A stretch of DNA of 12,990 nucleotides from Streptomyces sp. MMG1533 (GCF_001279775.1 NZ_LGDG01000040.1:1-12990), one strand, 5' to 3'; shown: positions 6,266 through 12,684, numbered from the stretch's first letter. Translations and numbers: made by a program. Notes: generated by a model from the letters alone, not told the origin.

Positions 6266-7768
6266 ATGCCCGATGTCCGGCTGGCCTCGCCGCAAGGCAA
6301 GTGGATCCTGCTGACCACCGTGCTCGGCTCCAGCATGGCCATGCTGGACTCGACCGTCGTCAACGTCGCCCTGCCCCGCATCGGCCGCGACCTCGACGCG
6401 GACCTCGCCGCGCTGCAGTGGACGGTCAACGCGTACATGCTGACGCTGGCCGGGCTGATCCTGCTGGGCGGGTCCCTCGGGGACCGGTTCGGGCGCCGCA
6501 AGGTCTTCGTGATCGGCGTGATCTGGTTCGCGGCGGCCTCCCTGCTGTGCGGGATCGCCCCGAACGACGGGGTCCTCGTCGCCGCGCGGGCGCTGCAAGG
6601 GGTCGGGGGCGCGCTGCTCACGCCGGGCTCGCTCGCCCTCATCCAGGCCTCCTTCCATCCCGACGACCGGGGCAGGGCCGTCGGCCTGTGGTCCGGGTTC
6701 GGCGGGATCGGGGCGGCGGTCGGGCCGTTCGTGGGCGGCTGGCTGGTGGACGGGCCCGGCTGGCGGTGGGTGTTCCTGCTCAACGTGCCGCTGGCGCTGT
6801 TGTGCGCGCCGATCGCCGTACGGCATGTTCCCGAGTCCGGTGGGGGCACCTTCCGCTCGAGCGAAGCCGGGAGTGGGGGAGGCCGTAGGCACACCCGCTT
6901 CGACGTGCTGGGCGCGGTGCTGGGCGCGGTGGCGCTCGCGCTGGTCACGTACGCGCTGATCGAGGCCCGGGAAGGCTCCCTGGTCGTCGTGCTCACGGCG
7001 GTCGCCGGGGTGGCCGCCGCCGTGGTCTTCGTGCTCGTCGAGCGCCGCAGGGCCGATCCGATGATGCCGACGGACATCTTCGCGTCCCGCCAGTTCACCG
7101 CGGTCAATTTGGTCACGCTGTGCGTGTACGCGGCCTTCGGCGGCTTCTTCTTCCTCGCCGCGCTCCAGCTGCAGGTGGTCGTCGGCTACTCCGCCCTCGG
7201 CGCCGGTACGGCACTGCTGCCCACCACAGCCCTGATGCTGCTGTTCTCCGCCCGCTCGGGCGCCCTGGCCGACCGCATCGGGCCGCGCATCCCGCTCACC
7301 GTCGGGCCGCTGCTGTGCGCCGCCGGGATGCTGCTGATGCTGCGGGTCGGGCCAGAGGCGTCGTACCTCGTGGACGTCCTGCCGGCGCTGCTGGTCCTCG
7401 GGCTGGGGATGGTGACCTTGGTCGCGCCGCTGACCGCGACCGTCCTCGGGTCCGTGGACACCGCGCGGGCCGGGCTGGCCAGCGGGATCAACAACGCGGC
7501 GGCCCGGGTGGCGGGCCTGATCGCGGTGGCGGCGCTGCCGCTGATCGCCGGGATGGGGGAGGAGGCGTACCGGTCGCCGAAGGCCTTCGACGCCGCGTTC
7601 GGGCGGGCGATGACGGTGTGTGCGGGGGTGCTCGTCCTGGGGGCCGCGGTCGCCTTCGCGACGGTGCGCAAGCCTCCGGCGGACTGCCGGAAGCCGGAGT
7701 GCCGGACACACGGGTTCGTGACGACGCCGCCGCTGGAGGGGGAGCGGGCACGGCGGAGGCTGGCGTAG
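6266..7768 (+). CDS. MFS drug/metabolite exporter, DHA2 (EmrB/QacA) family
   Basis: A 500-residue inner-membrane protein with the 14-helix layout of DHA2 proton antiporters. Family motifs seen: SSMAMLDSTVVNVALPRIG in the first helix, GDRFGRRKVFVIG (motif A), and GIGAAVGPFVGGWLVDGPGWRWVFLLNVP (antiporter motif C and following). The central loop after about residue 190 holds an odd Gly/Ser stretch, GGGTFRSSEAGSGGGRR, encoded by a palindromic sequence described separately. The ATG at 6266 is chosen because MPDVRLASPQGKWILL is a normal short cytoplasmic N-terminus; an upstream in-frame extension would overlap fba. It is separated from fba by a terminator. Substrate cannot be predicted; no regulator gene is adjacent. 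The C-terminus is short and basic. Confidence 0.9.
   Translation: MPDVRLASPQGKWILLTTVLGSSMAMLDSTVVNVALPRIGRDLDADLAALQWTVNAYMLTLAGLILLGGSLGDRFGRRKVFVIGVIWFAAASLLCGIAPNDGVLVAARALQGVGGALLTPGSLALIQASFHPDDRGRAVGLWSGFGGIGAAVGPFVGGWLVDGPGWRWVFLLNVPLALLCAPIAVRHVPESGGGTFRSSEAGSGGGRRHTRFDVLGAVLGAVALALVTYALIEAREGSLVVVLTAVAGVAAAVVFVLVERRRADPMMPTDIFASRQFTAVNLVTLCVYAAFGGFFFLAALQLQVVVGYSALGAGTALLPTTALMLLFSARSGALADRIGPRIPLTVGPLLCAAGMLLMLRVGPEASYLVDVLPALLVLGLGMVTLVAPLTATVLGSVDTARAGLASGINNAAARVAGLIAVAALPLIAGMGEEAYRSPKAFDAAFGRAMTVCAGVLVLGAAVAFATVRKPPADCRKPECRTHGFVTTPPLEGERARRRLA
6841..6882. repeat. Palindromic, dispersed-repeat-like insert inside the MFS gene
   Basis: A 42-nt segment starts TGGGGG, holds the palindrome CGCTCGAGCG (6854-6863) followed by AAGCCGGGAG, and ends TGGGGGAGG. 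It strongly resembles a sequence I recall as recurring in many Streptomyces genomes (core CTCGAGCGAAGCCGAGAG flanked by G-runs). Here it is in frame and encodes a Gly/Ser-rich loop between the first six and last eight helices. Dispersed-element identity is from memory. Confidence 0.55.
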
Positions 7769-7785
7769 CGGCGCGACTGCCCGCG

Positions 7786-7950
7786 GTCGCGCGCTGCTCT
7801 GCCGCGTATCGGTCTGGCGCGGGTCGGTCTGTCGCGCGTCGGTCTGCCGCGTATCGGTCTGCCGAGCGTCGTTCTGTCACGCATCGGATTGCCGCGCGTC
7901 GGTTCGCCGCGCATCGCTCTGTCGCGCGTCGCTCCGTCACGCGTCGGATG
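7786..7950. repeat. Eleven degenerate 15-bp tandem repeats upstream of the DUF3151 gene
   Basis: The whole 165-nt stretch divides into eleven 15-nt units with consensus GYCGCGCRTCGGTCT. The first unit (7786-7800) is the most diverged. Units 7801-7815 and 7846-7860 are identical. G1, C3, G6 and G11 are constant, and TCG at 9-11 holds in the last ten units. The last unit ends at 7950, the first base of the GGAGGAG ribosome site. There are no spacers, so it is a minisatellite-like array, not CRISPR. Several frames stay open across it, giving pentapeptide-periodic translations, but no gene start supports them. Confidence 0.9.
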
Positions 7951-7965
7951 GAGGAGACTTGAGCC

Positions 7966-8379
7966 ATGTCCATTCACGAAAACCTCCTCGGGGGACCGCC
8001 CCCGACCCACCTCCCCGACGACCCGGAGCCGCGGGAGCTGCTCGCCGGCGGCACCGCGCCCGCGGACGTCGCCGCGAAGTACCCGACCTCCTCGCTGGCC
8101 TGGGCCCAGCTGGCCGACGAGGCCTTCGAGCGGGGCAGTGTCGTGGAGTCGTACGCCTATGCCCGTACGGGCTACCACCGCGGCCTGGACTCGCTGCGCC
8201 GCAACGGCTGGAAGGGCCACGGCCCGGTCCCCTGGGAGCACGAGCCGAACCGCGGCTTCCTGCGCGCCCTGCACGGCCTCGCCCGCGCCGCGCAGGCGAT
8301 CGGCGAGCAGGAGGAGTACGAGCGCTGCTCGCAGTTCCTGAAGGACTCCTCGCCGGCGGCTGCCCAGACCCTGGGCTAG
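7966..8379 (+). CDS. DUF3151 family protein
   Basis: A 137-residue soluble protein of the actinobacterial DUF3151 family, of unknown function. Family-like blocks: SIHENLLGGPPPTHLP at the start, SSLAWAQLADEAFERGSVVESYAYARTGYHRGLDSLRRNGWKG in the middle, and NRGFLRALHGLARAAQAIGEQEEYERCSQFLKDSSP at the end. The mostly helical, TPR-like character is inferred from composition. GGAGGAG at 7950-7956, 9 nt before the ATG at 7966, fixes the start. From memory DUF3151 genes often lie near fba in actinobacteria (also in mycobacteria), so a link to central carbon metabolism is possible but untested. It follows the 15-bp repeat array and is closed by a terminator, suggesting its own transcript. Confidence 0.9.
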   Translation: MSIHENLLGGPPPTHLPDDPEPRELLAGGTAPADVAAKYPTSSLAWAQLADEAFERGSVVESYAYARTGYHRGLDSLRRNGWKGHGPVPWEHEPNRGFLRALHGLARAAQAIGEQEEYERCSQFLKDSSPAAAQTLG

Positions 8380-8411
8380 TCGTCCCCTGGGCTGGTCGTC
8401 GTATTTCTGCC

Positions 8412-8447
8412 GGGCCCGTCTGATGTGATCAGGCGGGCCTTGCCTTT
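8412..8447 (+). terminator. Rho-independent terminator after DUF3151
   Basis: GGCCCGTCTGAT (8413-8424) pairs with ATCAGGCGGGCC (8428-8439) over 12 bp with one G-U, around a GTG loop, and is followed by TTGCCTTTT. It starts about 33 nt after the stop codon and has both stem and T-rich tail. Confidence 0.88.
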
Positions 8448-8547
8448 TCGGCGGACCATCGAAGAGGATGCCCGGCGGGGACCGGGGCCCCCGTGTCGGT
8501 AACGGCAGGGGCGGACCGCTACCCGGAGTACACAACAGGAGACAGCG

Positions 8548-9387
8548 ATGTCCCACGAGGCTCACGACACGCAAGAGCCCGAGACCCCGCATCTCGACTT
8601 CGCAGGCACGACGCCGTACGAGGACTACGTCAAGGCGGACGTGCTCACCCACCTCCAGCACACCCTCTCCGACGACCCCGGAGAGATGGTCTTCCTGGTC
8701 ACGACCCAGGTGATGGAGCTGTGGTTCACCGTCATCGTCCACGAGTGGGAGACCGCGGCCCGGGCCCTGCGCTCCGACGACGTGCCTACCGCCGTTGCCG
8801 CGCTGAAGCGTTCCGTACGGGAGCTGGAGGCGCTGAACGCCTCCTGGAAGCCGCTCGGCCAGCTCACGCCGGCCCAGTTCAACGCGTACCGCAGCGCCCT
8901 CGGCGAGGGCTCCGGCTTCCAGTCGGCGATGTACCGCCGCATGGAGTTCCTGCTCGGCGACAAGTCCGCGTCCATGCTGGTCCCGCACCGGGGCGCGCCC
9001 CGGGTGCACGGGGAGCTGGAGAAGGCGCTGCACGAGCCGAGCCTGTACGACGAGGTGCTCCGGCTGCTCGCGCGGCGCGGGCACGCGATCCCCGAGGCGG
9101 TGCTGCAGCGGGACGTCTCGCTGCGGTACGAGCCGACGCCGGAGGTGGAGGCGGTGTGGACCGCCCTCTACTCCGGTGACGAGAGCGACGAACTCGCCCG
9201 CCTCGGCGAGGCGCTGACCGACGTGGCCGAGCTGGTGTGGCGCTGGCGCAACGACCACCTCGTCGCCACCCGGCGTGCGATGGGCGCCAAGACCGGCACG
9301 GGCGGCTCCGCCGGGGTGGCCTGGCTGGAGAAGCGCGCACAGAAGAACGTGTTCCCCGAGCTGTGGACGGCGCGGTCCCATGTCTGA
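8548..9387 (+). CDS. kynA: Tryptophan 2,3-dioxygenase
   Basis: A 279-residue cytosolic haem enzyme of the TDO family, opening the indole ring of L-Trp with O2 to N-formylkynurenine. Matching blocks: TTPYEDYVKADVL (Y24, Y27), FLVTTQVMELWF (49-60), SGFQSAMYRRMEFLLGDK with R130 in the position that binds the substrate carboxylate, WRNDHLVATRRAMG with H237 matching the proximal haem ligand, and GTGGSAGVAWL (250-260). The oddity is T53: in human TDO (FIITHQAYELWF) and the Xanthomonas enzyme this position is the distal His. The second Ser of the GTGGSSG motif is Ala (A255). AGGAG at 8537-8541, 6 nt before the ATG, supports the start. The stop overlaps the kynU start by 8 nt, so the two are co-transcribed and probably translationally coupled. 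Confidence 0.93.
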   Translation: MSHEAHDTQEPETPHLDFAGTTPYEDYVKADVLTHLQHTLSDDPGEMVFLVTTQVMELWFTVIVHEWETAARALRSDDVPTAVAALKRSVRELEALNASWKPLGQLTPAQFNAYRSALGEGSGFQSAMYRRMEFLLGDKSASMLVPHRGAPRVHGELEKALHEPSLYDEVLRLLARRGHAIPEAVLQRDVSLRYEPTPEVEAVWTALYSGDESDELARLGEALTDVAELVWRWRNDHLVATRRAMGAKTGTGGSAGVAWLEKRAQKNVFPELWTARSHV

Positions 9388-10618
9388 ACTTTCCTTCAAG
9401 GCACGGGAGTTGGATGCCGGTGACGAACTGGCGGGTCTGCGCTCCCTCTTCGTGCTCGACACCGTGTCCGATCATGCGGCTGACGCCGCTGAGGTGTATC
9501 TGGACGGGAACTCGCTCGGCGCGCTCCCGGCGGCCGTCCCGGGGCGGGTCGAGGACGTCGTACGGCGGCAGTGGGGCGAGCTGCGCATCCGGTCCTGGGA
9601 GGAGAGCGGCTGGTGGACCGCGCCCGAGCGGATCGGCGACCGGATCGCCCCGCTGGTGGGGGCGGCGGCCGGGCAGATCGTGGTCGGCGACTCGACAAGT
9701 GTCAATGTTTTCAAGGCACTTGTGGGGTCGGTGCGGCTGGCCCGGTTCAGCGGTTCGGCTCGCGACGAGATCGTCGTCGACGCGACGACCTTCCCCACCG
9801 ACGGGTACATGGCCGAGTCGGCGGCCCGGCTGACCGGGTGCACCCTGCGCCCGGTCACGCCCGCGGAGGTGCCGGGTGTGCTGGGCGACCGTACGGCCGC
9901 GGTGCTGCTGAACCACGTCGACTACCGCACCGGCCGGCTGCACGACCTGCCCGGTCTGACGGCCGCCGTGCACGCGGTGGGTGCGGTCGCGGTCTGGGAC
10001 CTGTGCCACAGCGCGGGCGCCCTGCCGGTCGGCCTCGACGAGCACGGGGTCGATCTGGCCGTCGGCTGCACCTACAAGTACCTGAACGGCGGCCCGGGTT
10101 CACCGGCGTATCTGTACGTCCGTCGCGAGGTGCAGGACCGCTTCGACTCCCCGCTGCCCGGCTGGAACTCCCACGCCGAACCCTTCGGCATGCGTCCCGA
10201 CTACGAACCGGCGCCGGGCGCCCTGCGCGGTCGCGTCGGCACACCCGACATCCTCTCCATGCTCGCCCTGGAGGCGGCCCTGGAGGTCTGGGACGGCGTC
10301 TCGATCGACACCGTCCGCGCCAAGTCCCTCGCCCTGACGGACTTCTTCCTGGAGTGCGTGGCGGAGTACGTCCCGCCGGGCCGGGTGGAGTCGCTGACGC
10401 CGCCGGCCCATGAGGAGCGGGGCAGTCAGGTCGCGTTGCGCTGCGCGGACGCCGGGGAGGTGATGAAGCGGCTGGTCGAACGAGGGGTCGTCGGGGACTT
10501 CCGACGCCCGGACGTCCTCCGCTTCGGCTTCACGCCGTTGTACGTCGGGTTCGCGGACGTGGAGCGGGCGGCGCGGGTGCTGGCGGAGACGCTTCGGGCC
10601 AGTGGAGGAGACGGCTGA
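9380..10618 (+). CDS. kynU: Kynureninase
   Basis: A 412-residue PLP enzyme (aminotransferase class V fold) that hydrolyses kynurenine to anthranilate and alanine. Visible features: YLDGNSLGALP near the start, GDSTSVNVFKAL (103-114, phosphate/cofactor loop), WDLCHSAGALP with D207 contacting the PLP ring nitrogen, and GCTYKYLNGGPGSPAYLYV, where K233 is the Schiff-base lysine. RGRVGTPDILSM and the C-terminal DFRRPDVLRFGFTPLYVGFAD are also typical, and the length is normal. The ATG at 9380 overlaps the last 8 nt of kynA and has no good ribosome site of its own, pointing to translational coupling. The chosen start gives the usual short N-terminus; a longer in-frame version would overlap kynA further. 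Confidence 0.94.
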   Translation: MSELSFKARELDAGDELAGLRSLFVLDTVSDHAADAAEVYLDGNSLGALPAAVPGRVEDVVRRQWGELRIRSWEESGWWTAPERIGDRIAPLVGAAAGQIVVGDSTSVNVFKALVGSVRLARFSGSARDEIVVDATTFPTDGYMAESAARLTGCTLRPVTPAEVPGVLGDRTAAVLLNHVDYRTGRLHDLPGLTAAVHAVGAVAVWDLCHSAGALPVGLDEHGVDLAVGCTYKYLNGGPGSPAYLYVRREVQDRFDSPLPGWNSHAEPFGMRPDYEPAPGALRGRVGTPDILSMLALEAALEVWDGVSIDTVRAKSLALTDFFLECVAEYVPPGRVESLTPPAHEERGSQVALRCADAGEVMKRLVERGVVGDFRRPDVLRFGFTPLYVGFADVERAARVLAETLRASGGDG

Positions 10619-10665
10619 CGAGCCGGACGACCGCGGTGACGGCGGTGACGGTGGTGGTGGTGGCG

Positions 10666-10697
10666 GTGACCGCGTGACCGCGTGACCGCGTGACCGC
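10666..10697. repeat. Four perfect 8-bp tandem repeats (GTGACCGC)
   Basis: Units at 10666-10673, 10674-10681, 10682-10689 and 10690-10697 are identical. They are flanked by further diverged GGTGACGGC/GGTGACCGC copies from about 10634 to 10728, so the perfect core is part of a longer degenerate array. Confidence 0.95.
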
Positions 10698-10819
10698 GGT
10701 GACGGCGGCGGCGGTGACCGCGGTGGCGACGCGGCACCGACGCCGCCGGCTCCCGCCGTCGACGAGGCGATCAGGCCCGGCACGACGTTCCGGGTCGGCC
10801 GCGTCCGTTGCGGTCGGGG

Positions 10820-10852
10820 GTCCGACTGCTCGGTGCCGACGGGCAGTCGGAC
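10820..10852. terminator. Hairpin between convergent kynU and tetR
   Basis: GTCCGACTGC (10820-10829) pairs perfectly with GCAGTCGGAC (10843-10852). Inside, TCGG (10830-10833) pairs with CCGA (10836-10839), leaving a 3-nt bulge. It lies about 200 nt after kynU and 105 nt after tetR, so it may stop transcription from both sides. There is no T-run on either strand. Confidence 0.6.
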
Positions 10853-10922
10853 GGGGTCGGTCGGGCGGGGCCGGGTCGGGTCGGGTGCCGGGCCGGGTCG
10901 GGCCGGGCCGGCTCGGGTCGGG
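10853..10922 (+). repeat. G-run array with about 5-nt period (GGGTC/GGGCC)
   Basis: Twelve runs of at least three G occur in 70 nt on the plus strand, separated mainly by TC or CC. This is enough for several alternative G-quadruplexes in kynU read-through RNA or in the displaced strand. Recognised by direct reading; folding is inferred. Confidence 0.8.
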
Positions 10923-10956
10923 CAGATCGGAGGCGTGCGGAGGAGTGCGGAGGCGG

Positions 10957-11565
10957 TCATGCCGAGGCGGCGTACACCCCCGCCTCCGCCGCCGCGACCG
11001 CGGCGTCCGCCGCGCGTTCGGCGTCGGCGGGGGCCGGGGCGGCACCGGTGGTGAGGAAGCCGTAGTAGAGAGGGGCCGAGACCGCCCGTACGACCGTCGC
11101 CGCGTCCGTGCCGGCCGGCAGCTCGCCCCGGGCGACGCCCTCCGCCACACACGGCGCCCACTCCGCGACCCGGACCTCGTAGAACCGCCGCAGCGCCTGG
11201 GCCGTACGCCCGTCGCACGCCGCCGCGGCGATGACCGCGCGGAACAGGGCGCCCTGCCGGGGGTCGGCGAGGGTCCGCTGGACCAGTGAGGCGTTGGCGC
11301 GCAGATCGCCTCGTACGGAGCCCGTGCGCGTGCGCGGCAGCGACTGTTCGGCCATGTCGGCGAGCAGATCGGCGACCAGGCCGGTCACCGAGCCCCACCG
11401 CCGGTACACGGTCGTCTTGCCGACCTCCGCGCGACGGGCGACGTCCGCGAGGTCGAGCCGGTCGAAGCCCTGCTCGGCCAGCACGTCCCCCGCCGCCCGC
11501 AGTACGGCCGTACGAACGCGCGCGGTACGGCCGCCGGGACGTACGGTGCCGGGTTCGGCGGACAT
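10957..11565 (-). CDS. TetR/AcrR family transcriptional regulator
   Basis: A 202-residue repressor-type regulator. The N-terminal three-helix DNA-binding domain covers about 15-62, with the helix-turn-helix at 39-58 (LADVARRAEVGKTTVYRRWG). The C-terminal half (ALFRAVIAAAACDGRTAQAL, GELPAGTDAATVVRAVSAPLYYGFLTTG) resembles the TetR_C_11 ligand-binding type. A strong Shine-Dalgarno (AAGGAGG, plus-strand 11571-11577) 5 nt before the ATG fixes the start. It is divergent from the alpha/beta hydrolase and convergent with kynU. A dyad in its own promoter suggests autorepression; whether it also controls the hydrolase or kyn genes is open. The ligand is unknown. The C-terminal tail is Ala-rich. Confidence 0.92.
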   Translation of the reverse strand: MSAEPGTVRPGGRTARVRTAVLRAAGDVLAEQGFDRLDLADVARRAEVGKTTVYRRWGSVTGLVADLLADMAEQSLPRTRTGSVRGDLRANASLVQRTLADPRQGALFRAVIAAAACDGRTAQALRRFYEVRVAEWAPCVAEGVARGELPAGTDAATVVRAVSAPLYYGFLTTGAAPAPADAERAADAAVAAAEAGVYAASA

Positions 11566-11587
11566 ATCGGCCTCCTTGTTCCCTGTG

Positions 11588-11619
11588 CGGGGGCCCGGAC
11601 GACGGATGTGCGGCCCCCG
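11588..11619 (-). promoter_or_regulatory. Hairpin in the tetR 5' leader
   Basis: CGGGGGCC (11588-11595) pairs with GGCCCCCG (11612-11619), 8 bp with a 16-nt loop. If tetR transcription starts near 11618, the hairpin would occupy the first bases of the mRNA, upstream of the ribosome site at 11571-11577. A role in mRNA stability or translation is speculative. Confidence 0.35.
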
Positions 11620-11624
11620 GCGTC

Positions 11625-11630
11625 AGCGTA
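11625..11630 (-). promoter_or_regulatory. Putative -10 box (TACGCT) of tetR
   Basis: Read on the minus strand, TACGCT fits TAnnnT and lies about 60 nt upstream of the tetR ATG. The dyad at 11634-11650 starts 3 nt further upstream, in the spacer toward the -35. The -35 itself (around 11648-11654, minus-strand GTTAAA-like) is weak. Confidence 0.45.
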
Positions 11631-11633
11631 ACG

Positions 11634-11650
11634 AAACGGCAGAACCGTTT
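11634..11650. promoter_or_regulatory. Candidate TetR operator: AAACGG-N5-CCGTTT
   Basis: A perfect 6-bp dyad with a 5-nt centre (17 bp overall) lies in the tetR-hydrolase divergent region. Its size fits TetR-family operators, and its position in the spacer of the presumed tetR promoter would let the protein block RNA polymerase. Binding by the adjacent regulator is inferred from context only. Confidence 0.6.
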
Positions 11651-11700
11651 AACCCTCACCGAGCGTGACATCCCCGTGTCCGCGCACGTCATCGGCCTGA

Positions 11701-11706
11701 TAGCGT
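11701..11706 (+). promoter_or_regulatory. Putative -10 box (TAGCGT) of the alpha/beta hydrolase gene
   Basis: TAGCGT fits TAnnnT and would give a leader of roughly 70 nt before the ATG at 11785. That leader contains a short dyad AATTC/GAATT (11722-11726, 11735-11739). The -35 is not clear, so this is a tentative call. The TetR dyad is about 50 nt upstream. Confidence 0.3.
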
Positions 11707-11784
11707 CCCCGCCAACGGCCGAATTCTCTCAACGGAATTGCCTCCCGGTCCGCCAAGTCCGTTTCGTCGCTGAGAGGTTGGAGC

Positions 11785-12684
11785 ATGCCGGACGACGCCG
11801 CAGCACTCGATGCCGCAGCTTCCCGTGCCGCCGCCGAAGAGGAGTCGGCCTTCTCGCACCCCGAGGTCGACCCCGACTCCACCGCGGCGTACGGGGATCA
11901 CCCCGACCAGGTGATCGACTTCTATGCCCCGCACGTCGAGGTGGTGCCGGGGGTTCCCGCCCCGCTGGTCGTCGTGCTGCACGGGGGTGCGTGGCGGGAG
12001 CCGTACGACCGCCGCCACATCTCGCCGTTCGCGGACTTCCTGGCGCGTCGGGGGTTCGCGGTGGCGAGCGTGGAGTACCGGAGGGGCAGCGGGGGTGAGG
12101 GCGAGGGAGCGGCCGGGGCGGTCGCGGGCCGCTGGCCGGACACCTTCGACGACGTCGCCGCCGCGCTGGACGCGCTTCCCGCGCTCGTCCGCGAGAGGCT
12201 CCCGCAGGCCGACCCGCGCCGCATGGTGGTCACCGGCCACTCGGCGGGCGGCCACCTCGCCCTGTGGGTCGCGGCCCGCCACCTCCTGCCGGCCGACGCC
12301 CCCTGGCGCACGGACCGGCCGGCGCCGCTGCGGGGGGTCGTCGCCCTCGCTCCGATCGCCGACTTCGCGGTCGCGGAGAAACTCGATGTGTGCGGCGGTG
12401 CGGTGCTCCAACTCCTCGGCGGCGAGGTCGGGTTCGCCGAGCACCAGCCGTACGCGGACCCCGCCCTTCTGCTTCCCACGGGTATCGCGACGACGCTCGT
12501 CCAGGGCCGTACCGACGTGGACGTCCCGCAGGCGGTCGCCGAGTCGTACGCGGACGCGGCGGCGAAGGCGGGGGAGGTGGTGGGACTGACGTTGCTGGAG
12601 GACGTCGGTCATTTCCCGCTGATCGATCCGGTGGCGGACGCGTGTGCGGTGGTGGCGGAGGAGATCGCGCAGTTGGCGTGGTGA
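11785..12684 (+). CDS. Alpha/beta hydrolase, candidate kynurenine formamidase
   Basis: A 299-residue serine hydrolase. The oxyanion motif HGGAW is at 66-70, the nucleophile elbow GHSAGGH at 151-157 (S153), the acid is probably D244 or D246 in GRTDVDVP, and the catalytic His is H276 in EDVGHF. HGGxW plus GHSAG is the arrangement of alpha/beta-hydrolase arylformamidases such as yeast BNA7, and kynA-kynU next door lack a formamidase, so hydrolysis of N-formylkynurenine is a reasonable proposal. The same motifs occur in many carboxylesterases, so the substrate is not proven. The ATG at 11785 follows GAGAGG (11772-11777) by 7 nt. The first 35 residues are Ala/Glu/Asp-rich and not part of the fold. 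It is divergent from tetR. Confidence 0.85.
   Translation: MPDDAAALDAAASRAAAEEESAFSHPEVDPDSTAAYGDHPDQVIDFYAPHVEVVPGVPAPLVVVLHGGAWREPYDRRHISPFADFLARRGFAVASVEYRRGSGGEGEGAAGAVAGRWPDTFDDVAAALDALPALVRERLPQADPRRMVVTGHSAGGHLALWVAARHLLPADAPWRTDRPAPLRGVVALAPIADFAVAEKLDVCGGAVLQLLGGEVGFAEHQPYADPALLLPTGIATTLVQGRTDVDVPQAVAESYADAAAKAGEVVGLTLLEDVGHFPLIDPVADACAVVAEEIAQLAW

Larger units (their letters stand above)
10619..10956. other. Repeat-rich convergent intergenic region between kynU and tetR
   Basis: These 338 nt hold no credible gene. From left to right there are GTGAC-based repeats, including four perfect GTGACCGC copies (10666-10697), a terminator-like hairpin at 10820-10852, twelve G-runs at 10853-10922 spaced mostly 5 nt apart, and two GTGCGGAGG copies (10935-10943, 10945-10953) just after the end of tetR. 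Open frames through it are a by-product of the repeats and high GC. Confidence 0.75.

Noticed and set aside
5122..7116. 664-codon minus-strand open frame across fba and the MFS gene
   Set aside because: Spans two well-supported plus-strand genes and a terminator; composition is that of a mirror frame.
7786..7950. CRISPR array
   Set aside because: Units are contiguous 15-mers with no spacers and no cas genes nearby.
7120..7962. Plus-strand frame with a pentapeptide-like C-terminus over the repeat array
   Set aside because: Starts inside the MFS gene in another frame; the periodicity just reflects a 15-nt repeat and does not match the A(D/N)LXX pentapeptide-repeat family.
7186..9462. 758-codon minus-strand open frame across MFS, the 15-bp repeats, DUF3151 and kynA
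   Set aside because: Open only because of high GC and because the 15-bp repeat lacks stops; overlaps three real genes.
10690..11289. Plus-strand frame opposite tetR
   Set aside because: Arg/Gly-rich mirror of a solid TetR gene and the repeat-rich gap.
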